Part shown: positions 16,719 to 26,857 of the stretch, one piece after another
Position numbering within the stretch: the first letter of the stretch is position 1
How the letters are laid out: the number at the start of each line of letters is the position of its first letter
Assembly: GCA_016794525.1 (NCBI GenBank)
Contig: JAEUJY010000167.1
Span: 62,001 to 126,000 of the forward strand
Reading direction: 5' to 3'
Source: Myxococcales bacterium
Lineage (GTDB): Bacteria > Myxococcota_A > Polyangia > Haliangiales > Haliangiaceae
DNA: 64,000 nucleotides
Program-made: the position numbers and the translations under genes
Notes under the pieces: generated by a model
What the model was told of the DNA's origin: nothing
What the model saw: the letters and a program-made list of their open reading frames with translations, nothing else
Database searches by the model: none

Positions 16719-17690
16719 CTAGAACGAGCCGGCGACGCCGACCCCGCCGCCGCCCGGGGCGAGCCACGCGGTCGCGGTGCGGGCCGGGGCCTTGCCGCTC
16801 TTCAGGTAGAGGAACGTGCCGGCGGCCACCGCGGCGACGCCGACGCCGACCAGCGCGTAGCCGCCCGGCGCGCTGTCGAAGTACTCCTGCTTGTTCGGCA
16901 CCGGATCCTCGTCCATCGTGATCAGCACCACGCCGCCGACCAGCGCCGCGGCGCCCGCGCCGGCGACGCCGAGCCACAGCGGGTTCTTGCCGCCGCCACC
17001 GCCACCGCCGCCGCCCTCGGCCACCAGCGCGACGTCGACCGGCAGCGTCTCGTCCTTCTTGATCTCGATCGGCTTGGTCTGGGTCCGGTAGCCGGACAGC
17101 TCGACGGTGACCGTGTGCGGCCCGGTGCGCAGGCCTTGCTCCCACGGCGTCTTGCCGGCCGGGGTGCCGTCGATCAGCACCCGCGCGCCCGACGGCGTGC
17201 TGGCGATCTTGACGATGCCGGTGCCTTGCCCCTGCACCGCGAACAGCGCCTCGGCCAGATCCTCGGCGGTCGGCCCCAGCGTGTCGTTGCGGCAAGCGCG
17301 GCAGAACACGCTCTGCGCGACGATCGCCTTGCCACCGGTGCCGTACAGCCAGCCGGTCAGCTTGATCTCGTCGGTCTGGGCCTTGGTGTCGTGGTGGACC
17401 TCGACCATGACGAACAGCGTGTTGTCGGTCTTGAGCTTGGCGACCGCGGCCTCGGCGCAGCCCTGGTCGGTCAGCACGAAGCAGTCGACCAGCTTGCCCT
17501 CGACGCTCTGATCCTTGGTCCCGACCGCGACCTCGTAGCCGCGGCCGGTCAGCCACGGCGCGAGCGTGGTCTCGATGACCGGTTGCTTGGCGGGCTCGCC
17601 GGAGACGATCAACGCGAGCGAGCCGGCGCGCGCCGGTACCGCCAGCGCGACGAGGACGAGGGGGACCAGGGCCAGGCGAAGCGAGCGCAT
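16719..17690 (-). CDS. PEGA-domain exported protein
   Basis: 323 residues. Signal peptide 'LVPLVLVALAVPARAGS'. An alpha/beta N-terminal domain (about 23-150) precedes a PEGA domain at about 155-225 ('IASTPSGARVLIDGTPAG' and 'GPHTVTVELSGYRT'). A Gly run, then two hydrophobic segments (about 237-257 and 280-297), complete it. PEGA domains are small beta modules of surface-layer and envelope proteins. A TATGAT lies 11 nt ahead of the ATG. The gene is divergent from rtcB and ends at a perfect hairpin. The ligand is unknown. Confidence 0.85.
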   Translation of the reverse strand: MRSLRLALVPLVLVALAVPARAGSLALIVSGEPAKQPVIETTLAPWLTGRGYEVAVGTKDQSVEGKLVDCFVLTDQGCAEAAVAKLKTDNTLFVMVEVHHDTKAQTDEIKLTGWLYGTGGKAIVAQSVFCRACRNDTLGPTAEDLAEALFAVQGQGTGIVKIASTPSGARVLIDGTPAGKTPWEQGLRTGPHTVTVELSGYRTQTKPIEIKKDETLPVDVALVAEGGGGGGGGGKNPLWLGVAGAGAAALVGGVVLITMDEDPVPNKQEYFDSAPGGYALVGVGVAAVAAGTFLYLKSGKAPARTATAWLAPGGGGVGVAGSF

Positions 17691-17701
17691 GCGAGGCGCT
17701 G

Positions 17702-17707
17702 ATCATA
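17702..17707 (-). promoter_or_regulatory. Putative -10 box (TATGAT) of the PEGA gene
   Basis: TATGAT on the minus strand, ending 11 nt before the ATG at 17690. No clear -35 and no Shine-Dalgarno sequence. Confidence 0.5.
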
Positions 17708-17838
17708 CACAGGTCACCGTCGGGCCGCGCCTTTTCGGCGGCGACGTGGCCTCACCCGTGCCGGGTGCCCTCGGGGGCCTGACCGAGCTGGCCCGACCGA
17801 CTGGCCCGACCGTGGCGCGCCCGTGGCAAGCTGCGGCC

Positions 17839-19053
17839 GTGGAGTACGACCTGATCGAGACCGACGGCGTGCCGATCCGCGCCTGGGTGCACGGCGTCCA
17901 GCTCGAGGCGGCGGCCCGCCGCCAGCTGGAGAACGTGGCCAAGCTGCCGATCGTGTTCCACCACGTCGCGGCGATGCCCGACGTCCACTGGGGCATCGGC
18001 GCCACCGTCGGCAGTGTGATCGCCACCGACGGCGCGATCATCCCGGCCGCGGTCGGCGTCGACATCGGCTGCGGGATGATGGCGGTCGAGACCTCGCTCA
18101 CCGCCAGCGACCTGCCCGACAACCTCCACGGCGTCCGCACCGCGATCGAGGCCGCGGTGCCGCACGGCCGCAGCGACAACGGCGGCAAGTTCGATCGCGG
18201 GGCGTGGCGCCGCGGCCTGCCGCCGCGGATCGCCGAGGCCTGGACCGCGCACGCGGCCGGCTACGACGAGCTGGTCGAGCGCCACCCCAAGCTCGGCCGC
18301 GGCAACGACGTCAACCACCTCGGCACGCTGGGCACCGGCAACCACTTCATCGAGGTCTGCCTCGACGAGCGCGACCGGGTGTGGGCGATGCTGCACTCGG
18401 GGTCGCGCGGCGTCGGCAACCGCATCGGCACGTACTTCATCGAGCTGGCCAAGCGCGACATGCGGCGCGCGATCAAGCAGCTGCCCGACCAGGACCTGGC
18501 GTACCTGCGCGAGGGCAGCGAGCACTTCGACGACTACGTCGCCGCGGTCGAGTGGGCGCAGGCCTACGCCGCCGCCAACCGCCGGCTGATGATGGACGCG
18601 GTGCTGGCGGTGCTGGGCGAGCACGTCCGCCCGCTCACCCGCGGCGAGCACGCGGTCAACTGCCACCACAACTACGTCGCGCGCGAGCGCCACTTCGGCA
18701 AGGACGTGCTGATCACCCGCAAGGGCGCGGTGCGCGCGCGGCTGGGCGACCTCGGCATCATCCCCGGCTCGATGGGCGCGCGCTCGTTCATCGTCCGCGG
18801 CAAGGGCAACCCCGACAGCTACTGCTCGTGCAGCCACGGCGCCGGCCGGGCGATGAGCCGCAACGACGCCAAGCGGCGGTTCTCGGTGGCCGACCACGCC
18901 GCCGCCACCGCCGGCATCGAGTGCCGCAAGGACGCCGAGGTCATCGACGAGACGCCGGCGGCGTACAAGCCGATCGACGCGGTCATGGCGGCGCAGGCCG
19001 ACCTGGTCGAGATCGTCCACACGCTGCGCCAGGTGGTGTGCGTGAAGGGCTGA
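17839..19053 (+). CDS. rtcB: RtcB-type RNA-splicing ligase
   Basis: 404 residues from a GTG start, close to the usual RtcB length. RtcB joins RNA 2',3'-cyclic-phosphate (or 3'-phosphate) ends to 5'-OH ends, using GTP and Mn2+. Metal and catalytic residues are present: 'GVDIGCGM' (Asp75, Cys78), 'GTLGTGNHFIE', 'HHNYVARE', and 'SHGAGRAMSR', which holds the His that becomes guanylylated. 'RGKGNPDSYCSCSHGAGR' is intact, so it looks active. In bacteria RtcB acts in RNA repair, often with an RtcA cyclase or RtcR regulator; neither is next to it here. Confidence 0.95.
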   Translation: MEYDLIETDGVPIRAWVHGVQLEAAARRQLENVAKLPIVFHHVAAMPDVHWGIGATVGSVIATDGAIIPAAVGVDIGCGMMAVETSLTASDLPDNLHGVRTAIEAAVPHGRSDNGGKFDRGAWRRGLPPRIAEAWTAHAAGYDELVERHPKLGRGNDVNHLGTLGTGNHFIEVCLDERDRVWAMLHSGSRGVGNRIGTYFIELAKRDMRRAIKQLPDQDLAYLREGSEHFDDYVAAVEWAQAYAAANRRLMMDAVLAVLGEHVRPLTRGEHAVNCHHNYVARERHFGKDVLITRKGAVRARLGDLGIIPGSMGARSFIVRGKGNPDSYCSCSHGAGRAMSRNDAKRRFSVADHAAATAGIECRKDAEVIDETPAAYKPIDAVMAAQADLVEIVHTLRQVVCVKG

Positions 19054-19062
19054 ACCTGCCAC

Positions 19063-19092
19063 GTGCCCGTGCCCGTGCCCGTGCCCGTGCCC
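19063..19092 (+). repeat. Five tandem GTGCCC hexamers
   Basis: Five perfect GTGCCC units lie in the 55-bp gap between the convergent rtcB and TPR-kinase genes. They are outside both coding regions. Confidence 0.9.
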
Positions 19093-19108
19093 GATCCAGT
19101 CCACGCAG

Positions 19109-21460
19109 CTAGCGCACGATCTCCGTCTTCGCGCTCGCCAGCCGCTTGCTCGCCGCCGCGGCCTTCTCGGCGACCATCTGATCGACCGCGTCGAGCACCG
19201 GCTTCAGGCGCGCGTTCATCTCGGCGGCGGTGGCCCAGCGATCGCCGGCGCGGTAGGCCAGGCCCCGGGTGATCGCCTCGTCGAGCGGCGCCGGCACCGC
19301 CGGCACCAGCTCGCTGACCGGCGGCGGCGCGGTCATGCGCTCGAAGCCCTCGAACGGCAGCCGCCCGGTCAGCATCTCGTACAGGCTGACCGCCACCGAG
19401 AACAGATCGCAGCGGTGGTCGATGTCGCCGCCGGCGAGCTGCTCGGGCGGCATGTACGCCGGCGTGCCGGCGATCACCGACTGCTTCTTGCCCTCGGCCA
19501 GCGACTTGGCCAGGCCGAAGTCCATCAGCTTCACCAGCCCCTCCTCGGTGCGCATCATGTTGGCCGGCTTGATGTCGCGGTGGATGATCTGCTTGCCGTG
19601 GGCGTAGGCCAGCGCGTCGAGCACCTGCTTGGCGATGCGCACGCACTCGATGATCGTCAGGCCGGGGCCCTTGGTCATCAGCGCCTCGACCGACTGGCCC
19701 TCGATGAACTCCATGCACAAGAAGGCCCGGCCCTGGAGGTAGCCGGTGTCGTGGACCGTGACGATGTTGGGGTGGTTGAGCGCGGCGACGGCGCGGGCCT
19801 CGCGCTGGAACAGCTCGCGGATGCCGGGCTGCGTCGACAGCTCCTCGGACAAGAACTTCAGCGCGACGTCGCGCTCGAGCGCGGTGTCGTACGCGCGGTA
19901 GACCACCGCCATGCCGCCGCGGCCCAGCTCGCCGCGCAGCTGGTAGCGCTCGCGCCCCGGGCTGGCGTCGCTCTCGGCCAGCCGCGTGACCTTGCCCAGC
20001 GCCTTCTTCCACGCGCGGATCTCCTCGGCGCGCTTCCACGCGTCGCGGTAGGCCGGCGAGGTGTCCTCGACCGCGTCGAACGCGGCGAGCGCGTCGTCGT
20101 AGTTGCCGTGGGCCAGGTAGTACAGCCCGAGCCGGTAGTAGACCTCGATGTTGCCGAGGTCGCACGGCCGCCCGCCGGTGAAGCGCTTGAGCGCGTCGAG
20201 CCCGACGCCGTGGCGCGCGGCGAGCACGGCGCTGTCGTCGAGCAGCCCGGCCACCAGCGGCGCCTGCTCGAGGCCGATCACGCGGATCTCGGTGCGCACG
20301 ACGTGCGACGGCGACGCGCCGGCCTCGGGCAGCGCCGACAGCTCGACCCGGCGCTTGAGCTGCTGGGCGGCGGCCTCGGCCACCTGCGACGCCAGCAGCT
20401 CGATCTGGGTCGGATCGAGGTTCGAGCCGGGCCCCTGCATGGTCTTGGCCCGCGGCGCCGGCGCCGGCGCCGGCAGCGCCAGGCCGCGCAGCCGCTCCTC
20501 GACGTCGCGGTACGGGCCGACGATCGCCTGCAGCTGCTCGAAGTACTCCTGCGCGCGCGCGGCGTCGCCGCCGGCGGCGGTCAGCTTGGCGCGCTGGTAG
20601 TGCCACTCGGCGGTCGCCTTCGACAGCGGCCGCCCGCCCAGCTCCTGCTCGACGTAGCCGAGCGCGACCTTGGGCGACAGCTCGCCGATGCGCTCGAGGA
20701 AGCTGTCGGGCCGCGGCGAGCCCTTGGCGACGTCGACCCACGCGACCGCGGCGCGCTCGAGCTCGCCGGCCAGCTCGTACAGCTCGGCGGCGCGCTGGTG
20801 GTTGCCGCGGCGGGCGACCAGCGGCGCGGCGCGCCCGGGCTGGCCCAGCACGTTGACGTACAGGTGCACGGCCTCGTCCTCGAGGCCGGCGTCGGCGTAG
20901 ATCTCGGCGGCGCGGGCCAGCTCGCCCTCGGCGAGGAGCGCGTCGGCGGCGTCGCGGGCCTGGCGCTGCAGCTCGACCTTCGCGGCGTCGGTGGTCGCGC
21001 CGGCGCTGGCCGCCTGGCGGTAGCGCGCCTCGAGCTCGTGGGCCCGCGAGCGCGGCGGATCGCTGCCGCCGCGGGTGCGCGGCGCGGCCGCCGGCGCCAG
21101 GTGCGCGGCGCGCAGGTCGTCGGCCTTCGGCCCCATGCCGGCGCGCTGGTAGAAGTGGACCGCGCGCTCCCAGTTGGCCGCGCGCTCGTACAGCTCGGCC
21201 GCCTGCCGCAGGTCGCCGCGCTTGACCGCGATCGCCGCCGCGTTCTCGGGCTCCTGGGCCCGCAGGTACAGATCGAAGGCCACCGCGAAGTCGCCGGCGT
21301 CGGCCGCCATCCGCGCGGCCTCGCCGTAGCGCCCGCGCTTGACCAGCGCGTCGCGGGCCGCGGTGCCGCCGCCGCGCCGGCTCAGCACCAGCAGGCCGAC
21401 CAGCAACGCGAGCACGACGCCGACGACCGCCAGCCCGCCCGGCGAGGTCAGCGCGTCCAT
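19109..21460 (-). CDS. Membrane-anchored Ser/Thr protein kinase with N-terminal TPR-like region
   Basis: 783 residues. A single membrane helix (about 9-28: 'GGLAVVGVVLALLVGLLVLS') is followed by TPR-like helical repeats (about 30-470, e.g. 'GDFAVAFDLYLRAQEPENAA'). A Hanks-type kinase sits at about 500-760, with the glycine loop 'LGRGGMAVVY', 'VALKFL' (ATP-binding Lys), 'HRDIKPANMM' and 'DFGLAK', so it should be active. Start and the upstream stop share one base (TGATG), so it is translationally coupled to the secretion-type ATPase gene. This order, kinase last, suggests regulation of that ATPase or of a pilus/secretion machine. Substrates are unknown. Confidence 0.88.
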   Translation of the reverse strand: MDALTSPGGLAVVGVVLALLVGLLVLSRRGGGTAARDALVKRGRYGEAARMAADAGDFAVAFDLYLRAQEPENAAAIAVKRGDLRQAAELYERAANWERAVHFYQRAGMGPKADDLRAAHLAPAAAPRTRGGSDPPRSRAHELEARYRQAASAGATTDAAKVELQRQARDAADALLAEGELARAAEIYADAGLEDEAVHLYVNVLGQPGRAAPLVARRGNHQRAAELYELAGELERAAVAWVDVAKGSPRPDSFLERIGELSPKVALGYVEQELGGRPLSKATAEWHYQRAKLTAAGGDAARAQEYFEQLQAIVGPYRDVEERLRGLALPAPAPAPRAKTMQGPGSNLDPTQIELLASQVAEAAAQQLKRRVELSALPEAGASPSHVVRTEIRVIGLEQAPLVAGLLDDSAVLAARHGVGLDALKRFTGGRPCDLGNIEVYYRLGLYYLAHGNYDDALAAFDAVEDTSPAYRDAWKRAEEIRAWKKALGKVTRLAESDASPGRERYQLRGELGRGGMAVVYRAYDTALERDVALKFLSEELSTQPGIRELFQREARAVAALNHPNIVTVHDTGYLQGRAFLCMEFIEGQSVEALMTKGPGLTIIECVRIAKQVLDALAYAHGKQIIHRDIKPANMMRTEEGLVKLMDFGLAKSLAEGKKQSVIAGTPAYMPPEQLAGGDIDHRCDLFSVAVSLYEMLTGRLPFEGFERMTAPPPVSELVPAVPAPLDEAITRGLAYRAGDRWATAAEMNARLKPVLDAVDQMVAEKAAAASKRLASAKTEIVR

Positions 21461-23538
21461 CAGGTCACCACCAGGAGCGCCTCGCTGGGCGCGATCAGGT
21501 TGCGCGCCATCAGCACGCCGGCGTAGCGCCGGAACGGCAGCAGCACGCCGGCGTCGACCGCCTGCTTCTCGATGTCGCCCAGCGAGCTGCCGGCCATGAG
21601 CATGTTGCGGGCGTTGTCCTTCAGCTCGAACGCCTCGAGCACCGCGACCCGGCCGCTCCAGCCGGTGCCGTTGCACTCGCCGCAGCCGACCGCGCGCGGC
21701 ATCGGCACCGGCGCGGCCTTGTCGGCGAGGCCGCGCGCCGCGAGGCTGTCGAGCAAGAGCGGCGGCGGCACCTCGGTCTTGACGCAGCGCGGGCACAGCT
21801 TGCGCGCCAGCCGCTGCACCAGCACCAGCGCCAGCGACTGCGCGATCAGCGGCCGCGGGCAGCCGAGGTTCTCGAGCCGCTGCAGCGCGGCGATCGCGGT
21901 GTTGGCGTGCATCGACGTGAGCAGCAGGTGCCCGGTCATCGCCGCCTCGAGCGCGAGCTGCGCGGTGTCGCCGTCGCGCACCTCGCCGACCATGATCACG
22001 TCGGGGTCCTGGCGCAGCATGCCGCGCAGGATGCGCGCGAAGCCCAGGTCGACCGCGTGGTTGACCTGCACCTGGGTGGCCCCGCCCAGCCGGTACTCGA
22101 TGGGATCCTCGACGGTGACGGTGTTGGTGTCGGGCCGCGACTTCTTGCGCTCGTTGAGGCAGGCGTAGAGCGTCGAGCTCTTGCCCGAGCCGGTGGGGCC
22201 GGCGACGACGATCGCGCCGTACGGCCGATCGAGCGCGGCGCGCACGATGGCCAGCGTCTTGGGCTCGACGAAGATCGACTCGAGCGGCCGCAGCATGTTG
22301 GCCGCCTCGAACAGCCGCAGCACGACCTTCTCGCCGCGCAGGGTCGGCATCGTCGCGACGCGGAGGTCGATCTCGCGGCGGCCGACCCGCAGCCCGATGC
22401 GGCCGTCCTGGGGCAGCCGCCGCTCGGTGATGTCGAGGCCGGCCAGCACCTTGAGCCGCGCCACCAGGCCCTTGGCGAACGACTGCGCGACCAGCGTCTC
22501 CCAGTCCTGCAGCGCGCCGCCGACCCGGAACCGCACCTTGACGCCGGTCGGCTCGCCCTCGATGTGCACGTCGGACGCCTGGCGATCGATCGCCGCGCAG
22601 ATCAGCCGGTTGGCCAGCTGCACGACCTCGTCGCCGATGACGTTGACCTGCTTGGTCGGCGGCTCGTCGACGTTGATCTCGAACTGTAGGCTCTCCGGCG
22701 TCGTCACCGGCGCGAGCTGGCGGTTCGACACCGCGGGGTCGATGCGCAGCCGGACGAAGGCCTCGTTGAAGTCGTCGGCCGAGATCGCGACGAACTGCAG
22801 GTCCACGGTGGTCAGGAGCCGACGCAGCTCGTTCTGGGCCGGGCCGTTCCACGGGTCGACCATGCCGACGGTCAGCACCTTGCCGCGCAGCTCGAGGGGC
22901 AGCAGCCGCTGCATCGCGATCGTGCGGGCCGGGATGACCTGCAACAGCTTGTCGTTGATCTCGTAGGCCGAGACCCGGACCATGCGCGGGCCGCCGTCGT
23001 CGCTCGGCGCCGGCGCCGCGGCCGCGGTCGGCGCGGCGGTCGCCACCGGCGGCGGCGCGGTGCCGTGGCCGCCGCGCAGCGCCGCCACCGACGCCTGCAC
23101 CGAGCGCATCGCGGTCCGCCGCGCCAGCGCGTGGGCGAACGGCGCGACCTTGCCCAGCAGCTGGGCCATCACCTCCTTGCCGATCGTCAAGGTGGTGCAC
23201 GCCTCGACGGCGTGGATCTCGTGCGACTGCGCGGTGCCCAGCAGCGCCGCGACCTCGCCGAAGAAGTCGCCGATGCGCAGCTCCTCGAGCACGGTGGCGG
23301 CGCCGGTCGAGGCGTTGACCTGGCGCACCGCGGCTCGACCGGCGACCAGCACGCCGATCCCGGCGTCGGGGCTGCCGGCGCGGACGATCGTCGCGCCGGC
23401 GTCGTGCTCGGCGGCGGGCAGGTGCGGCGCGACCTTGTCGATCAGCGCGCGGTCGACCTGCCGGAACAGCGCGGTCGACGACAGGAACTCCGCGATCGCG
23501 CCGACCGACAGCGTGGCTGGACGCGACCCCGGCGGCAT
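21460..23538 (-). CDS. GspE/PilB-type secretion ATPase with N-terminal cyclic-nucleotide-binding domain
   Basis: 692 residues. N-terminal cyclic-nucleotide-binding-like domain (about 15-135: 'FGEVAALLGTAQSHEIHAVE'). An MshEN-like domain follows (about 185-290, 'LLPLELRGKVLTVGMVDPWN'), a type that binds c-di-GMP in some relatives. The GspE ATPase domain has Walker A 'GPTGSGKS' near 448 and a zinc-binding tetracysteine ('CPRC' ... 'CGEC', about 586 and 622). GspE/PilB proteins drive type II secretion or type IV pilus assembly. Here the motor carries two possible second-messenger domains and is coupled to a kinase gene. No pilin or GspF gene is in the window. A TAGAAT lies 7 nt before the start. 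Confidence 0.9.
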   Translation of the reverse strand: MPPGSRPATLSVGAIAEFLSSTALFRQVDRALIDKVAPHLPAAEHDAGATIVRAGSPDAGIGVLVAGRAAVRQVNASTGAATVLEELRIGDFFGEVAALLGTAQSHEIHAVEACTTLTIGKEVMAQLLGKVAPFAHALARRTAMRSVQASVAALRGGHGTAPPPVATAAPTAAAAPAPSDDGGPRMVRVSAYEINDKLLQVIPARTIAMQRLLPLELRGKVLTVGMVDPWNGPAQNELRRLLTTVDLQFVAISADDFNEAFVRLRIDPAVSNRQLAPVTTPESLQFEINVDEPPTKQVNVIGDEVVQLANRLICAAIDRQASDVHIEGEPTGVKVRFRVGGALQDWETLVAQSFAKGLVARLKVLAGLDITERRLPQDGRIGLRVGRREIDLRVATMPTLRGEKVVLRLFEAANMLRPLESIFVEPKTLAIVRAALDRPYGAIVVAGPTGSGKSSTLYACLNERKKSRPDTNTVTVEDPIEYRLGGATQVQVNHAVDLGFARILRGMLRQDPDVIMVGEVRDGDTAQLALEAAMTGHLLLTSMHANTAIAALQRLENLGCPRPLIAQSLALVLVQRLARKLCPRCVKTEVPPPLLLDSLAARGLADKAAPVPMPRAVGCGECNGTGWSGRVAVLEAFELKDNARNMLMAGSSLGDIEKQAVDAGVLLPFRRYAGVLMARNLIAPSEALLVVT

Positions 23539-23545
23539 CCCCGAA

Positions 23546-23551
23546 ATTCTA
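23546..23551 (-). promoter_or_regulatory. Putative -10 box (TAGAAT) of the ATPase-kinase operon
   Basis: TAGAAT ends 7 nt upstream of the ATG at 23538. It is among the clearest near-start boxes of the window; no Shine-Dalgarno sequence is present. Confidence 0.55.
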
Positions 23552-23592
23552 CCTTCGGTCGGCGCGCGCTCGCCAGTCCGTGGGCGGCCGAC

Positions 23593-23979
23593 CTACTCGA
23601 GGTACGGATCGTGGCAGACCACCTCGAGGTTGTGGCCGTCGGCGTCGTGCACGAACGCGCCGAAGTAGTGCGGGTGGTACATCGCCCGCACGCCGGGGGC
23701 GCCGTTGTCCTTTGCACCCGCGGCCAGCGCGGCGTCGTAGAACGCCCGGACCACGCTGCGGGTGGCGGCGCGGAGCGCGACGTGCTGCTTCTGCACCGAC
23801 GGGTCGCCCTTGATCAGCCACAGGTCGGGCTTGCCCTTCTCGCCGAGCCCGACCGCCACCGGCGCGCTGGCGTCGGGGAACTGCATGATGATCTGGTAGC
23901 CGAGCGGCGCGAGCGCCTTGGCGTAGAGCGGCGCGGCGGCCGCCGGGTCGGTCACGTAGATGCTGACGTGGTCGATCAT
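23593..23979 (-). CDS. VOC-superfamily (glyoxalase-like) protein
   Basis: 128 residues, a single VOC module pair. Metal ligands are likely His4 ('MIDHVSIYVTD'), His67 ('QKQHVALRA') and Glu near the end in 'HDADGHNLEVVCH'. 'AMYHPHYFGAFVHDADGHNL' resembles the second half of glyoxalase/bleomycin-resistance proteins. The substrate is unknown. It has its own TATGGT box 6 nt ahead of the ATG, so it need not belong to the upstream MNIO operon. Confidence 0.85.
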   Translation of the reverse strand: MIDHVSIYVTDPAAAAPLYAKALAPLGYQIIMQFPDASAPVAVGLGEKGKPDLWLIKGDPSVQKQHVALRAATRSVVRAFYDAALAAGAKDNGAPGVRAMYHPHYFGAFVHDADGHNLEVVCHDPYLE

Positions 23980-23985
23980 GCGCGG

Positions 23986-23991
23986 ACCATA
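23986..23991 (-). promoter_or_regulatory. Putative -10 box (TATGGT) of the VOC gene
   Basis: TATGGT ends 6 nt before the ATG at 23979 on the minus strand. No Shine-Dalgarno sequence. Confidence 0.45.
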
Positions 23992-24027
23992 CGACCGGGC
24001 GCGCCGGCGGTCACGCCCGGGCGTCGC

Positions 24028-25199
<1,172 letters not shown>

Positions 25200-25200
<1 letters not shown>

Positions 25201-25964
25201 CAGCGCGCGATCAACACGTCGCTGGCGAGCAACTCGTCGACGATCTCGGTGGCGTCGGCGGCGTCGAGGCCGAGCGCCTGACCGGCCGCCTCGAGCGCGG
25301 CCCGCGGCTGCGGCGTCTGGGCGGCGGCCAGCAGCTCGGCCAGGCCCTCGGCCAGCACCTCGGCGGTGCTGGCGCCGTCGGTGGCGACCGCGATCAGCAC
25401 GACGCACGGCGGGCCGTCGACCGGCGGCGGCAGCGGCGTCCCGGCGGCGGCGGCGCCGCGCACCGCGTCCCACCACGCCAGCGCGCCCTCGGTGGTCGCG
25501 ACCAGCGCCGCGCCCGGGGCCAGCGCGACGGTGGCGGCGGCGCCGCGCGGACCGCCCAGCCCGCGTCGTCCGCGCGCCACGGCCGCCTCGAGCGCGACCA
25601 GCGTCGTCAGCGCCGCGTCGGCGCCGTCGGCGAGCCACGCGGCGTAGGCCAGCGTCATCACGCCGCGCGCCTCGACGCAGCCGTGCCACGCCGGGCTGGC
25701 GAAGAAGCCGGCCGGATCGCGACCCGCGGCGCGCGCCCAGGCGGTGGCCGCCGGCAGCTCCTCGGCCAGCGCCAAGAGCGCGCGCGCCTGCCGCGTCGTG
25801 TCGGTGGCGTAGGCGCGCCGGTCGGGGCGCACCACCCAGCCGCGCTCCTCGGCGGTGAGGTCGGTGGCGGCCAGCGCCGCCGCGGGATCGGCGTAGACGG
25901 CGTCGCGGAACCGCGGATCGAACAGCATGCGCACGACGACGCGCTGCACGCCGGCCGCGCTCAC
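25200..25964 (-). CDS. Unknown protein, likely partner of the MNIO oxidase
   Basis: 254 residues from a GTG at 25964, chosen because it overlaps the DUF692 stop (GTGA). The N-terminus ('[20 protein letters not shown]' then '[10 protein letters not shown]') is a small helical module. The remainder is Ala/Leu-rich and helical, with no catalytic motif. MNIO (DUF692) enzymes in RiPP pathways need a partner protein encoded next to them that presents the substrate. This gene sits in exactly that position and overlaps both neighbours. I could not match it to a named partner family, so the role is inferred from context. Confidence 0.72.
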
Positions 25965-26821
25965 CGCCACACCTCGGCGACCTGCGCGAACGGCGCGACG
26001 CACGCGGCCAGCGGGTTGCGCTCGCACTCGAACACCACCGCCTTGAGGTTGGGGGCGCGCGCGGCGACGTGGCGGTAGATGTCCCAGGTCGCGGGCAGGA
26101 GCCGCGGCACGTGATCGTCCTCGACGAACCGGTAGCCGTCGACCTCGCCCTCGGTGCCGCCGGCGACGTGCAGCTCGACGACGCGGTCGAGCGGGAAGGC
26201 GTCGAGCCCGTCGGTCGGCGCGCGGCCCATGACCCGCTGGTAGATCGCCAGGTGCGCGCAGTCGAGCAGGAGCCCGGTGTCGGCGCGCTCGCACACCCGC
26301 GCGAAGAACGGCAGCAGGTCGAGATCGCCGACGAACACCTGCCCGGGTGGGGTCTCGGGCAGCACCTCGAAGCCGGTGGCCTCGCGCAGCGCGACGATGC
26401 CGTCGGCCAGCGCGTCGGCGGCGCTGGCGGTCAAGACCGGCGGCAAGAGCAGCATGTGGCTGCGATCGCGGGCGCCGAAGTGCCACCACCCGGCGTCGCC
26501 GCACAGCCAGGCCGCGCCGGCGTCGTGCGCCAGGCGGGTCACCGCGGCCAGCCACGCCGGGTCGAGGTCGTCGGGCTCGTCGAGGTTGACGTCGAGGAAG
26601 TGGTAGGTGGTGGGCAGGCCCGCGGCGATCCAGCGTGCCGCGTGGGCGTCGAGGCCCTTGGCGACCTCGACCCCGAGCTCGAGGAAGCCGGCGAACTCCG
26701 GGTGGGCCGCGCGCAGCGCCGCCACGTCGAGCGCGCCCGGGGCGTCGCCGGCGCCGTACTCGGTGGACACCCCGAGCCCCAGGCGCGGCAGCGACCGGAC
26801 GCGATCGGCGAAGCGACCCAT
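25961..26821 (-). CDS. DUF692 multinuclear non-heme iron oxidase (MNIO)
   Basis: 286 residues, the usual DUF692 length. This TIM-barrel family includes MbnB, TglH and ChrH, which use two or three iron ions to oxidise Cys or Asn side chains in peptides. Metal-ligand motifs can be read: '[16 protein letters not shown]', '[14 protein letters not shown]', '[15 protein letters not shown]' and 'VFECERN'. The usual family second part is thus intact. It overlaps the partner gene by 4 nt (GTGA). No obvious precursor peptide is next to it, so the substrate may be encoded elsewhere. A TACGCT lies 9 nt ahead of the start. Confidence 0.88.
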   Translation of the reverse strand: MGRFADRVRSLPRLGLGVSTEYGAGDAPGALDVAALRAAHPEFAGFLELGVEVAKGLDAHAARWIAAGLPTTYHFLDVNLDEPDDLDPAWLAAVTRLAHDAGAAWLCGDAGWWHFGARDRSHMLLLPPVLTASAADALADGIVALREATGFEVLPETPPGQVFVGDLDLLPFFARVCERADTGLLLDCAHLAIYQRVMGRAPTDGLDAFPLDRVVELHVAGGTEGEVDGYRFVEDDHVPRLLPATWDIYRHVAARAPNLKAVVFECERNPLAACVAPFAQVAEVWR

Positions 26822-26830
26822 GGCGCGCGC

Positions 26831-26836
26831 AGCGTA
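26831..26836 (-). promoter_or_regulatory. Putative -10 box (TACGCT) of the MNIO operon
   Basis: TACGCT ends 9 nt before the ATG at 26821. It lies back to back with the box of the hemerythrin gene in a 36-bp divergent gap. Confidence 0.45.
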
Positions 26837-26845
26837 GCAGTGTTG

Positions 26846-26851
26846 TAGACT
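26846..26851 (+). promoter_or_regulatory. Putative -10 box (TAGACT) of the hemerythrin gene
   Basis: TAGACT ends 6 nt before the GTG at 26858, supporting that GTG as the start. Confidence 0.45.
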
Positions 26852-26857
26852 GGACGC

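Noticed and set aside
19415-21526. Plus-strand open frame of about 700 codons opposite the TPR kinase
   Set aside because: A shadow of a well-supported kinase gene; its translation is low-complexity Arg/Ala/Gly without family features.
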